Both the position numbers and the translations under genes were made by a program. A model generated the notes under the pieces. It saw only the letters and a list, made by a program, of their open reading frames with translations, did no database searches and was not told the DNA's origin. DNA of 64,000 nt from NCBI RefSeq assembly GCF_003265705.1, contig NW_020312867.1:9771228-9835227 (forward strand), read 5' to 3'. How positions within the stretch are numbered: position 1 is the stretch's first letter; each line of letters opens with the position of its first letter. This stretch comes from Callorhinus ursinus (taxonomy: Eukaryota; Chordata; Mammalia; Carnivora; Otariidae). Shown piece by piece: positions 1 through 10,735 of this stretch.

Positions 1-752
1 ACTTAGGCCGTCAGGAGTCGAGAAGTGGCACCCCAGCCTGGACCGTGGAGGCACACTCAGAGGTCACTGCTGCTCTGCTTGTTGGCGGAGTTGGGACTTG
101 AACTGGACCCAAGGGATGCTGGAAATTTGAATGAATGAAAGGAGGCAAGGTCACATGGAGCCACATTACAGAAGGCCTCGGGACCCTACAGAAGGTGAAC
201 AGATGCAGTGGCTCCAAGATGGGAGCCAAGTTCACCACCACATAGGATACCTACGGGAGGCAGGGCCACTGTGACAGACCACCTCTGCAAGTTTCTGAGA
301 AGTGAGTGTGCATCAGAAGTACTTGGTCCTTCTGTAAGAACTAAGGAACTCCAAGCGGCGATAAACTCAAAACTCGGTGGTTTTCAAAGAAGCATGAGTA
401 AATTAAGCGATCTGAGAAGGATTTCTGATGAGAGGTACCATGTTTGGGAAGGAGACCCTGGCTCTTTGCAAACTACCTTTTGGTGCCTCTATGACCAAGT
501 CCTGACAGATGGAGGAGGGCAGGCCTTGGGTCAGCAAGCTACATGGCAGACTGATAGGAGAGCCCATCATGTGCCCTGCGCTGCCTCCCTACGTCCCAGC
601 AGGCTGCCTACCTCCTGTTGCTCGGGCTGGTGTTGAGCAGCTTACACACCAGTGTGTACCAGGGTTCCTACAGAAGGCCTGAGTACCTCTACCTACCCAC
701 CAGTGTGGCCTGGCCACTTGCTGCTGAAGTCCATGCTGATTTGCTTGGTGGC
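1..752. other. Unassigned unique sequence at left edge
   Basis: No recognisable gene. A 142-codon open frame runs at 208-636, but its product has no family signature I recognise. The conserved upstream neighbour PTPRA was looked for by its C-terminal phosphatase motifs and not found. Confidence 0.4.
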
Positions 753-760
753 TTGGCCAA

Positions 761-916
761 TTTTTTTTTTTTTTAAGATTTTATTTATTATTTGAGAGAG
801 AGCATGAGCGGGGTGGAGCAGCAGAGGGAGTCTGCCGTGGGGCTCGATCCCAGAACCCTGAGATCATGACCTGAGCTGAAGGCAGAAGCTTAACCAACCA
901 AGCCACCAGGCGCCCC
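761..916 (-). repeat. Can-SINE, antisense
   Basis: T-run and TTTATTTATT at left, GCCACCAGGCGCCCC at right. Flanked by the duplication CTTGGCCAA on both sides. Confidence 0.9.
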
Positions 917-938
917 TTGGCCAATATATATATATATA

Positions 939-1123
939 TTTTTAAGACTTTATTTTTTTTTAAGAGAGTGAAAGAGCACAAACAGGGTGAGCAACAGAGG
1001 GAGAATGGAGAAGCAGGCTGCCTGCCGAGCAGGGATCCCAATGCGGGACTCAATCCCAGGATGCTGGGATCATGACCTGAGCCGAAGACAGATGCTTAAC
1101 TGACTGAGCCACCCAGGTGCCCC
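939..1123 (-). repeat. Can-SINE, antisense
   Basis: TTTTTAAGACTTTATTTTT head and GAGCCACCCAGGTGCCCC end. It lies just after the preceding SINE, separated by a short (TA)n. Confidence 0.9.
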
Positions 1124-3540
1124 TGGGTCAATATTTTAAATATCATCTGGCTGCTGAACAGATGTCTTCAAGCAGGACTTGTATGGTTGCAAGAGACATA
1201 AACCCAACAGGAACTAGTCAAGGCTAACGGGAAGTGGATCAGGGCTCACACCGAACAATCATGTGGGAACAGCTGGGGTGACTGCTTCATCCAGTGCCGG
1301 CCCCTCAGCTAGTTGGCTGTGCCCCACAGAGTTGGAGCTAGAGCCGGTGAGGATGTCTCAGAAGAGGGAGCGAGGCATCCAGTGCCCACTGTGCTCAGAC
1401 CTCACTTAAGTCAGCGCACTCCTGGTTCAGTTTCCTTCGCACTCCACCACCATCACCACCAAATGCACAAGTCTTTGATTTTAATTAAAAAAAAAAGGCA
1501 CTTTGCCCCCAGGCTGATAGTCTCCTGACTCACTCTCCCCTCTTCCACCCTTCATCCCCACAGATTCCTTTCTTACCGCTCATCACGGACCCACTCTGTG
1601 TCCACTAGTCACTCCCTTTATCCTCACTCTGTAGCCTCTGCTGCTCCTCTTTCTCCTTCCCCAGAGACCGGGCATTCCTGTGGTCGGTATGTGGCAGACC
1701 CTCAGCCCTTCTCCAACCCTGAGCTCCCGTCCTGGGCTCTGGGGCGGCATATCCTGCTGCCAGCCAAGTGACTATATGGGGTGACCCACGCGCACCTGCC
1801 TCACACTCCCACCGCCTAGAGGTTCACCCAGTCTCTGCAGAGTCTCCCGTCCCTTCCTACGGCCTTCCAGCATTCTCTGCACCTCTCTCCACTGGCAGTT
1901 CCTGTGTTGACTCTTCTCCATTTTTGTTCCTTACGTGGGAGCACCAAGCCACCCTGTGTGCAGATTCTGGCTAACTCACTGTCATCCTTCACCCAGACCC
2001 TCTGATCCGGGGTTTGTGCCCCTCTGTGCTCCAGCAGCACCTGAGCACTCAGCTCTAAGCCTCTGCTTTCCCAGCTGACTACAAGCAGCTCCCAGACGAA
2101 TAAAGTCCTATCCTCAGGGCCGACCATTAGTTGGAGCTCAGTGGTGAACAAATGGCTTTCTGTGCCCTGCTGAGAGGGATAGGAGGATGAATTTCTGAGT
2201 CTGTAATCTGGAAGGGGACAGCAAACGTTCTTGAAAAGCTACGGATGTTGCCAGAAAGGAACCAGAGCATCCCCTGGGAAGCTTAGTTCTGGTTTGGATT
2301 TTTTTAAGGAAAACCACAAACAAATTACAGAAAAAATAAGGGCACCCCATTCCTCTTTTAAAATAAACACAGGGGACTTGAATAAAACATTCTGTAAACC
2401 CAAACCAGAACTAAGCTAGTTTATTGAACTCAGTCATTTTCACTAAACCACAAAACAAATGTTTCCCTAAAAATTACTTGGTTAACCAACACATATAAGA
2501 ACAAAGTGTATTTCCCAAAACAATTTAACTGAATATACAGTCCACACATGGCTTTGGGTCCCTGCTAAAGATAAGTCATTTTGGAAGTTCATGTGTGCCT
2601 TCCTGGCTGGGCAGCTGAAGTCCAGGCGCCCTGTAGATGACTGCGGTGCCCGTTACGCCATCCCCTCCCCCATCTTTACCGCAGGATTTGACGCACCTGC
2701 TCTCCTAACGACTGGCCACCCCACGCCAAGCCTGACCCTGGCCCTTGCATTTGCTGTTCAGCCCAAATGTGGAGATTGGCTATTAACCCTGTAAACAGGC
2801 CTCTGCCCTCCCCCTGACCCCCAGGCTAATAGCTGGCGGGAGAAAGCTGAGCTGACGCAGATTGAGAGGTGGGGGCACGTTTTGAGTGTCCTAGATTAGC
2901 TGTGCCCAACTGCATGAATAGTCCTGGGTTGAGCACAGGGGAAGGCTTGGAACCTTGAGAGGCAAAACTATTCCTACACCCTGCTCTTTCATAGGCCCAC
3001 AGATGCTGCACTGCCCTCTTAGCTGGGCCCCGGCTCATGGGCCTCCTGGGAGGAGAGAAAAACCACCTGGGGGTAGGTGTGCCCCACCCAAACCTACCTC
3101 CGTCTGGAGTGACCCAGCCCTGGTGCCCAGGTGTGTGGATGAGGACCACTCCATCAACCCGGTTTACAGTGCGGCAAACAAGCCCTCAGGCCCTCATAGT
3201 TTCCCCCAGACCTCTTCACAGGTTGCTGGGCTCCCCACTCAGGCTGCCAACTGTGTGGGACTCAGGGTCCCCAGGCATTGCCACCTCCAGGCCACAGTTT
3301 ACTTTTTGGGTCAGAGAAGACTGAGCGCTTTGTAGGCCAAAGGGCAGGAGCTTGAGGATGCCTCCTGGGAAGTGGGAAGATGATTCTTGAGGGCCTGGCC
3401 AGGCTGGAGCAGGAGTCTTACCACTTCAGATCCCTGGGAAGATGGAGAGGGAGCAATCTGTCTGGTGACCTAGGGCCACTGGCTAAAAATACACTAGGAA
3501 CACACACTGGTAAGGGAAGGGTGTTGGGTGGCAGGCTGCC
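1124..3540. other. Intergenic sequence upstream of GNRH2
   Basis: Mostly unique sequence. I see no conserved exon, RNA gene or young repeat. The open frames here are short, overlap on both strands and have no family match I recognise. Confidence 0.5.
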
Positions 3541-3555
3541 CCCTTCCCTCTCTGA

Positions 3556-3691
3556 GACGTCACGGGAGTGCGTGGACCAGGAACGGGGTGGAGTCAGCTG
3601 ATCAATAAATCCCAGAGCTGGCTGTCTGGGGGTCCTACTGTCGCCTGGAGGAGCCACCTTAAGGAGCCACCTCATCCACAGCTTTCCCTTG
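3556..3691 (+). promoter_or_regulatory. GNRH2: Probable GNRH2 promoter and non-coding exon 1
   Basis: A CRE-like GACGTCAC lies at 3556-3563, and an AT-rich TATA-like CAATAAAT at 3603-3610. A short exon ends at 3691 with the donor G|GTGAGTG. GNRH2 in other mammals has a non-coding first exon and a cAMP-responsive promoter. The assignment rests on position and these motifs. Confidence 0.45.
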
Positions 3692-4395
3692 GTGAGTGAA
3701 AAGGCTGCTCTCCCCAAGGGCTGGGGCTTCTGGATGGAAGTCTGTCCTGGGTGTGTGGCACACTGTTCCTTTTCTCCCCCCCAAGTCCCTGTCCTTCTAC
3801 CCATGAACCATGTCCCAGGGGAAAAAAAAACCACCTTTCCCTTTCTCTCCCCAATGCTGTTCCTCTGCCTGCTGCCTCTAGTGTAGGAGGGACAAGGGGT
3901 AGAAGCACTTGCCCCTGTCACCACCACACATCCATTCCATATCCCCACCTGCCATGGAAGAGATGGCAAGCCACAGAGAACAGAGGCAGCGTGCCATGCA
4001 CCAGGTGCCCCAAATGCCCTTACATTGCTGCTACTCTTGGAGAGCTCCCCTTACCCAAGTCTCTGTTCCTCTTCCCAACCTTCTCCCACTTCTGGAATCC
4101 CTGAAGGAAGGAGGGATAGGCCTGATGGACTGAGGACAGTCCTCAGCTGGCAAGGCTGGGATCCTCTGCACCCCAGGGGGCTCTGGGGAAGGCTAGCTGC
4201 CAGGAGCCTTTGGGGTGCAGATCCCTACAGTCCTGGGATGAGGAGCAGTGGCAGAAGAGGGAAGGACATTAGGAAACACTAAAGCTGCCCCTGAATTGCC
4301 AGTTGTCCGAGGGGGCCCTGAAAGAAAAGGAAGGAGGTATGGATGGAAGTGTCTCGTCTTGAGTGCTATCCACTCTCCATGGGAGCAGCCCTGCC

Positions 4396-5561
4396 ATGGC
4401 CCATTGCAGGCTAGGCTTTCTGCTGCTACTGACCGTCCACCCTGGATCCTCGAAGGCTCAGCACTGGTCCCATGGCTGGTACCCTGGAGGAAAACAAGCT
4501 TCCAGCTCAGCCCAGCACCCCCAGCATGCCCCAAGGCTCCTAGGTGGGTTAAGGGTCTCCCCAGTCTAAGTGGGAGGAAGAAGGCGCTGGCTGGGGCTCC
4601 TTCACCTCCTGTGATCCTGGGGTGGGAGTAGTGGGCAGGCCGCAGCCTCAGCTCCTCCCTGAGGAAGGGCCCTGGGCACCGCAGCAAGCAGCCCAGACCA
4701 GACTACCCTTGACTTCCCAAGCGATCCCCTGGCTCCCCCCAAGAACAGTGTGGGAGGGCAGAACCACAGGCTGGTGGCCTCCGCTGGAAGCAGCACCTGG
4801 TGCAGATACTGCTGGTAAGTACAGGGAGAGGCCCGGCCTTGGCCAGGAGGGGCCATTGGGGCTAAGGACTTGGCAGCTGTGGGGACAGAAGAGAGGGGTA
4901 ATGAGACAACAGAGACACCCCCTGCCAAGGCAGGCCCAGGCACATACACGATGCTATCTGCTATCCTTCCTATTTCCCAGAATTCTAGACAATTTATAAG
5001 ATACTTAGGTGAAAGTAAAAGAAGTCACTAGTGGAGTGGAGATAATTGTACTGAAAACCTCCATAAATAAGACTGACTGTAGTGGGGTCCTCCAGGCTTC
5101 TTTCTTGTCAAGAGAAGCCAGTGTGTCTGTAGGTGGGCAGGCCCTCAGTCTGTGGAAAGAGGTGAGGGGTACACCAAGAACCAGGTGGTCACTGACACGC
5201 ACTAGGAATGACAGTGATTGCGGAAGATTGGTGTGCAGAGATGGATTGTTGATATTTTGCAAATTTAAAGTGCACCGGAGAGCGGTAACTGAAGAAGTTG
5301 TAAATTCCTATAAGGCAAAAACTTACCACCTAATTAAGTCGGTGTGAGTTCAGGTTTTACAAACCAGGTGTGTTAAGGGTCGAGCTCGCCCAGGGAGCTA
5401 CAGAGCCCCCAGCTGGGTCTTCTAGCTGGCAGGGGGCGTCCGCCTGGCGACAGCATCCTCCACAAAACCAGGTCAAGAGGGGTGGGGGTGGACAAGGTCG
5501 CAGCCGGGCGGTCAGGTGACAAGGGCGTCTGCTGGAATGACCAACCCCTACCCCCCGCAGA
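4396..5561 (+). pseudogene. GNRH2: GNRH2 (gonadotropin-releasing hormone II precursor), probably decayed
   Basis: The exon at 4396-4543 starts with ATG in a good context. It encodes a signal peptide of about 21 residues rich in leucine, then the intact decapeptide [10 protein letters not shown] and its amidation glycine. The next residues are Lys-Gln instead of the usual Lys-Arg (codon CAA, a CpG-type change from CGA), so the prohormone convertase site is missing. The next exon, 4664-4814, has good splice sites (AG before 4664, donor GTAAGT). It aligns with the GnRH-associated peptide region, but two small deletions near 4760-4800 shift the frame. The shifted frame ends at a TGA formed across the junction with the last exon at 5561, giving 99 residues against about 120 in human. 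In the ancestral frame the last exon would end within its AATAAA. GNRH2 is known to be lost or broken in several mammals. Identity is secure; non-function is inferred. Confidence 0.85.
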
Positions 5562-5594
5562 CCGGACGTAGAGCGCCGCGCCCTGTCGCCCTCC

Positions 5595-5600
5595 AATAAA
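5595..5600 (+). terminator. GNRH2: GNRH2 poly(A) signal
   Basis: AATAAA 34 bases into the last exon. In the ancestral reading frame the stop codon overlaps or directly follows this signal, as in the human gene. Confidence 0.7.
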
Positions 5601-5689
5601 GATGTGAAGTCCCTGACGCTGCTGCCTCGAGGTCTCTCCTCTGTCCCCTTCTTCGCCCACCCTCACTAAGACCCTACCCCGCGTGGGGG

Positions 5690-6165
5690 CTGGAGGGACA
5701 TAGGCCCGGCCCGCAGGCGGGAGGGACACGGGGCGGGGCGGGAGGGACACGGGGCGGGGCCGATCCCGCTGGGAGGGGGCAGCCAGAGCCAGTGGGCCTG
5801 GGGCGGGCGCAGAAGTGTGCAGGCGCGCGACCCACGAGCGGACTCCAGGGGGTGGGAAGCGGGGCCCGCGGACTACGCGTCCCGTGGTGCCCCGCGGCCG
5901 CTTCCGGGTCCCGTGATGCCCTGCGGCGCGCCGGACGCCGGGCAGCCTGGGTCATGCTGCACGCGCTGAGAGCCCTGGGCCGGGGTTCCCTATGCGGGCC
6001 CCCGGCCCAGTTGCTGCTGCCCGTGCGCGGCCGCAAGACCCGCCACGACCCTCCGGCCAAGTCCAAGGTTGGGCGCGTGGCGACCCCGCCCGCGGTGGAT
6101 CCTGTAGAATTCTTCTTGCTGACGGAGCGTTACCGGCAGTACCGCCAGACAGTGCGCGCCCTCAG
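5690..6165 (+). promoter_or_regulatory. MRPS26: CpG-rich promoter of MRPS26
   Basis: Dense CpG and GGGGCGGGGC boxes. ACTACGCGTCCCGTGGTGC at 5872-5890 fits the long ZNF143/STAF site, a partial second copy follows (TCCCGTGATGCCCTGC), and CTTCCGGGT at 5901-5909 is an ETS/GABP site. Both factors are typical of nuclear genes for mitochondrial proteins. No TATA box. Confidence 0.75.
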
Positions 6166-7912
6166 GTGTGTGTGACCAGGGGGAGGTGGCCGTCGGCGCC
6201 GTGGGCGGTGTATCGGAGCAGCCGGGCGTAGAGGGTGCCGACTTTGGGCGCGTCTCCGCCCAGGCTGGAGTTCGTGTCCGAGGTGCGGAAGAAGGTGCAC
6301 GAGGCCCGGGCCGGGGTCCTGGCAGAGCGCAAGGCAGTGCAGGATGCCACCGAGCACCGCGACCTGATGGCCTGGAACCAGGGGGAGAACCAGCGGCTGC
6401 ACGAGCTGCGGTGAGTGGGCCGGGAGGCGGGGCGGGCCGCTGGCTGGCGCGGGGGAGACCCAGCCGCGCTCAGGGTCAGCCTCTTGCCCCACCCCGCCCC
6501 ACCCCACCCCAGGTTAGCCAGGCTGCGGCAGGAGGCGCGGGAGCTGGAGCAGCGGCAGGCGGAGGAGAAAGCCCAGCGGGCCCGAGAGGCGGAGGCCTGG
6601 GCGCAGCTCAAGGAGCAGGAAGTGCTGCAGCTGCAGGTGAGCCGCGCCTCCGCGGGCGGGGGCTGGAGGCCGGGAACTCGGCCTGGGCGCGGCGCAGTGG
6701 GGCACCCGCTACGTGCACTGAGAGAGCGAGCAGCCTTGAGTCTTGAGAGTTAGCTGGTGAGGATTTGGGAGAGGAGTGCAAGGAGACTGGCTGGCAGGTG
6801 TAGAGACCCAGAGGTGAGAGTTGTTAGAAAAAGTATTCCAGGGGCGCCTGGGTGGCTCAGTCGTTGAGCGTCTGCCTTCGGCTCGGGTCATGATCTCAGG
6901 GTCCTGGGATCGAGCCCCGCATCGGGCTCCCTGCTCAGCGGGAGGCCTACTTCTCCCTCTCCCACTCCACCTGCTTGTGTTCCCTCTCTCGCTGGGTCTC
7001 TCTCTGTCAAATAAATAAATAAAATCTTTAAAAAAAAAAAAAGTATTCCAGTAGTAGGTGGTGGTAAACCCACATCTGTGGGAGGGACTCCCGTTTCCAC
7101 AGGGAGTTTGGATTTTGCTTTGCGGGTGATAAAGTCATTGAAGTGTTAATATTCTGGGCTAGGATGGCAGATGTGAGACAGTAAAAGCAGGGAGACCAGT
7201 TAGGAGTGATCCCGCAAGAATGGATGAGGTCTGAATTAAAGTAATAGAGGGAGGGGCGCCTGGGTGGCTCAGTCGGGTGTGAGCGTCTGCCTTCGGTTCG
7301 GGTTATGATCCCAGGGTCCTGGAATCGAGCCCCACATGGGGCTCCCTGCTCCGCGGGAAGCCTGCTTCTCCCTCTCCCGCTCCCCCTGCTTTGTTCCCTC
7401 TCTCACTGTGTCTCTCTCTGTCAAATAAATGAATAAAATCTTTAAAAAAATAAAAAATAAAGTAATGGAGAAGGACAAGTTTGAGAGAGATTAAGAGGGA
7501 CATTGAGGCAACATTGAGGAACTGATTCCACCCAGTGGGACATGAGATTGTCACAGCTGGTGTGCTTGGATTTCTGGCTGAGATGTCCAGTGGATAATTA
7601 TCTCAGAAAGAGGAATATGGTAAGGCTGCCTGATGTTCTTCCACGGGAAGGTCATTGGGGCACTCACAGAGGACCTGGGCTCCAGGCATCCGTCCAGGGG
7701 GAGAGCTGTAGCCTCTCAGTGGGCTAAAGGCCAGCAGGTATGTGCTTCCATTCATCTGGCCTTCTGTCTCCCAATAGGAGGAAGCAAAAAATTTCATCAC
7801 CCGAGAGAACCTGGAGGCACGGGTGGAAGAAGCCTTGGACTCGCCAAAGAGCTACAACTGGGCTGTCACCAGAGAGGGGCTGGTGGTCAAGCCACAGCAC
7901 AAGGGCTCTTAA
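5954..7912 (+). CDS. MRPS26: MRPS26, mitochondrial small ribosomal subunit protein mS26
   Basis: Structural protein of the 28S subunit of the mitochondrial ribosome, made in the cytosol and imported. Four coding exons: 5954-6165, 6264-6410, 6513-6636 and 7778-7912, all with GT..AG borders, joining to 618 bases and 205 residues. This equals the human length. The N-terminus is basic and fits a mitochondrial presequence. A conserved RGRKTRHDP block follows, then a long Arg/Glu/Gln-rich helical stretch (about residues 70-160) and a conserved C-terminus with [13 protein letters not shown] and [12 protein letters not shown]. The start is the ATG that opens the conserved N-terminus, just downstream of the CpG promoter. 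Intron 3 (about 1.1 kb) carries two SINEs inside an older repeat. No break is visible. Confidence 0.97.
6841..7041 (+). repeat. Can-SINE, sense, in MRPS26 intron 3
   Basis: Full-length head GGGGCGCCTGGGTGGCTCAG and A-tail. Duplication AAAAAGTATTCCA on both sides, so a young insertion. Confidence 0.95.
7060..7640 (+). repeat. Old interspersed repeat in MRPS26 intron 3
   Basis: Diverged sequence with phrases such as GAGACCAGTTAGGAG and GAGATGTCCAGTGG. It resembles an ancient mammalian repeat whose relative may also occur near 55.6-56.5 kb. Family name not assigned. Confidence 0.45.
7253..7460 (+). repeat. Can-SINE, sense, in MRPS26 intron 3
   Basis: Complete SINE with CT-rich region and A-tail, flanked by AAAGTAATAGAGG and AAAGTAATGGAG. 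Confidence 0.95.
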
Positions 7913-7983
7913 GGGCCCAGTAAGGACAGTGCCCACCCAGGGACCGTGTGTGTATGGGGGTAGGAGGGTTGGGCCTGATCTGC

Positions 7984-7989
7984 AATAAA
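7984..7989 (+). terminator. MRPS26: MRPS26 poly(A) signal
   Basis: AATAAA 72 bases after the stop codon, with TGTTGATGTTTCTT downstream. Confidence 0.85.
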
Positions 7990-8221
7990 TCTGTTGATGT
8001 TTCTTATGAAGAAGGAGACTCAACCTGTTCCAGTGTAGCCCTCACATTCTGGCCTCTGCACCCACCACTTGGTCAGAAATTCCCATACACAGTGACCTCT
8101 TCTGCACCCATGTACAACTCAGCAAAGCACCAGACCTCAGAGGTTCCCATCTCACAGAGGAGCAGAATGGACCATCGTCACCTCAGGCAACTGGCTCATC
8201 TACTAAGTGTCATCGAGGACA

Positions 8222-8382
8222 AGGACAGTGGTTGGCAAATTACAGTCCTTGGGCCCAGTCTGGCCCGCTGCCTATTTTTGTAAATAAATTTTATTGGAAC
8301 ACAGCTACACCCATTCATTGACTACTTTCACACTATGATGGCAGAAACCAGTAGCTGCAATAGAAGTTTGCCAACTCCTGAT
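8222..8382 (+). mobile_element. Non-autonomous hAT-Charlie-type DNA transposon fragment
   Basis: Contains TTGTAAATAAATTTTATTGGAACACAGCTACACCCATTCATTG and ends near TTTGCCAACTCCTGA, the signature of a common ancient mammalian MER element. The exact subfamily name is not certain from memory. Confidence 0.75.
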
Positions 8383-9130
8383 CTAGACCTTTAGGACTCC
8401 AGCCAGAGTAACCAGATACCACCCAGTACCTGAGATACATGCTAACCGCTGGCCTGCTTCTGCGTGACCCTGAGATTTGCCCTCTAGGGTTTGGTGTGCC
8501 CAAGACACAGAAGGCAAGGAGGAGACCCCATTTCTTTCGGTGGCCCTTTCCACCCATGACTTCAGTGACCCACATGTGCCCTGGCACTGCCTGCTTCCTT
8601 GGACCACACACCAGATTGGTACTGGCAGGGAGGCCTGGTTGACCTTTACAAGGTCAGTGTGGTTTATCCAGCACTTGAACCAAACCCTACAGTGCCAGAA
8701 ATACTTGTAATTGAAGTTCACGAGGTTCACCAAGTGAACACAGAGATGTATGGCCCCTCTTCAAGCACAGGTCCTCGTGTTTCTCAGAGCCAGAGCCGCT
8801 GCCCCTTTGTCACCCTTCACCTGAACTTGCCCAGATACCACCAGGGGAAAGCAAATAGAATCCTAGTTTCTTTCCCCAACTCCCATGTAGTAGAAACGGT
8901 CTGGAAACCCCCAAAATATGAAAGCCTTTTAGGGAATATGGGCCATCCCTCAACATCCAGGTGAGGAAGTAGGTACAGAAGTACAGGCAGAGAGCCAGTG
9001 GTTCTCACAGTGCCTTGCACCCAGCCTCCATCAGGCCCTGCCCCCCTGAGGACAATGGCCTCCCTCCACAGGCTGATAGTAGGTCATCTTTTCCCAGGCA
9101 CTGGGCCCAGGTGCAGGACAATGCAGTCCT
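8383..9130. other. Unassigned sequence
   Basis: No exon, RNA gene or young repeat recognised. It could be the weathered end of the retroviral relic that follows, but I cannot show that. Confidence 0.35.
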
Positions 9131-9139
9131 TGGTTTCAG

Positions 9140-10235
9140 GTGCTCAGTGTAACGTCTGAGGTGAGAGCTGATGGGTGCACGTTATGGGCCATGGATTGAG
9201 GCAACTGTGCCCATAGCCTTGGGCTTTGTTGTGAGAAGGGGACCACCTGGTACTCTGCAGTGGAAGTGTTTGGTGAGCTTGGGAAGTCCAGTTGCATTCT
9301 TGCTAAAGGCCCTGCCCTTCTGCACCAGGATTCTGACACAAGCTATTTGTCCTCGGAAGACTGTGTCCTACTTTCTTGAAGCTCTGTCTTTGGGCTACGT
9401 TTCCTTCACAGCCGAAGGAAATGGAAGGAATCCTTCAATGCCCTGCATGGGGCTGTAAGTCCTTAGCATCCACTGCTGATGCCAGTATGTCATGTAGAGA
9501 CACCCATAAACCAGGCCTCTGTTTTTATCCTTTACGTACAGCCCTCTTACTGGTATAGACACAGGCAGCTTACCGGTACCTTCAGGGTTAAATCAAGACC
9601 AGTCCCATCTGTACCTGCATCTAATGGATCATAGAGTGCTGTTAGGTGCACATGTAAGCTATCAGATCCCACATGGTCCAGGTTGCAGAGTTTGGTGTCC
9701 CATGGAAGAATGCCTAATCTCTAATAGAACCCTAATCGTTAACCTGATGACCTCAAAAACCCCAGGGCCTCTTCTGATCTTTACCTCAAGTTCCAAATAT
9801 GTTTTGGGTCTGCTATACACAGTGTGAGCCTGGACCTCTTAGAGAATCTTCTCTTGCTCAAGGCCCCACTTGAGCATAGTAGATTTGAGGGCTACCCAAT
9901 AAATGCATCTGGTAGGCAATACCCAAACGTAAGTGCTTTCACCAAGACTTGAAGAGGCCTACCTACCATGGTTTGTGCACTGTGTTGGGTAGATTGAGGG
10001 ACAAGTGCAATTTGTGTTTCACCTAGGGGGAGAAGTATGCTGACCCCCCAGGAATTTTGCCGGGGAGGCAATTTTTCCTCAGGATTTATCTCCCCAGTCA
10101 AGCATAGGTGTTTTACACCTGGATTCCTGCCCCTTCAAATTCTCCAAGATAAGCAACATGATATCAATGAAGTAGACCACCATGATGTCCTGGGGTGGGT
10201 GGTCAAGGTCTTGAGGATTAGGTTGTGCAAAACTA
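9140..10235 (-). mobile_element. Endogenous retrovirus pol relic, antisense
   Basis: On the minus strand, short stretches resemble retroviral reverse transcriptase around its catalytic aspartate motif (about 10130-10200) and the polymerase region after it. One aspartate of the motif is missing. Stop codons and frame shifts break every frame, so nothing here can encode a working protein. No LTRs are recognised on either side. The assignment rests on weak residue similarity read by eye. Confidence 0.45.
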
Positions 10236-10245
10236 TAGAGTGGTT

Positions 10246-10345
10246 GGGGCGCCTGGCTGGCTCAGTTGGTGGAGTGTGTGACTCTTGATCTCGGGGCTGT
10301 AAGTTCAAGCCCTACAATAGAGGTTACTTAAAAATAAAATCCTTA
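10246..10345 (+). repeat. Old tRNA-derived SINE, sense
   Basis: GGGGCGCCTGGCTGGCTCAGTTGG head with the tRNA B-box-like GTTCAAGCCC, ending in TTACTTAAAAATAAAATCC. Shorter, older Can-SINE form without the CT-rich part. Confidence 0.85.
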
Positions 10346-10546
10346 GGGCGCCTGGGTGGTTCAGTTGGTTAAGCGACTGCCTTCGGCTCAGGTCGTTATC
10401 CTGGAGTCACAGGATCAAGTCCCGCCTCGGGCTCCTTGCTCAGCAGGGAGTCTACTTCTCCCCCCCACCCTCCCCCCTCTCATGCTCTCTCTCTCTCAAA
10501 TAAATAAAATCTTTCAAAAATAAAATAAAATCTTTAAAAACAAAAA
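10346..10546 (+). repeat. Can-SINE, sense
   Basis: Head GGGCGCCTGGGTGGTTCAG directly follows the tail of the preceding SINE; doubled AAATAAAATC tail. Confidence 0.93.
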
Positions 10547-10552
10547 ACTGCA

Positions 10553-10735
10553 AGGGTGCCTGGATGGCTCAGTCAGTTAAGCGTCTGCCTTCCGCTTGGG
10601 TCATGATCCCGGGGTCCTGAGATCGAGCCCCACGTCGGGCTCCCTGCTTGGCCCTCTCCCTCTGTCTGCAGCTCCCCCTGCTTGTGCTCATGTTCTCTCT
10701 CTCTTGGTCAAATGAATAAATCAAATCTTTGAAAA
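10553..10735 (+). repeat. Can-SINE, sense
   Basis: Head GGGTGCCTGGATGGCTCAG, third SINE in a head-to-tail row. Confidence 0.93.

Noticed and set aside
1..3500. Search for the 3' end of PTPRA, the expected upstream neighbour
   Set aside because: No phosphatase C-terminus or matching exon was found; it probably ends before the window.
10246..10345. tRNA-like sequences with B-box GTTCAAGCCC
   Set aside because: They are tRNA-derived SINE heads, present in many copies with A-rich tails. None folds as a complete tRNA gene by eye.
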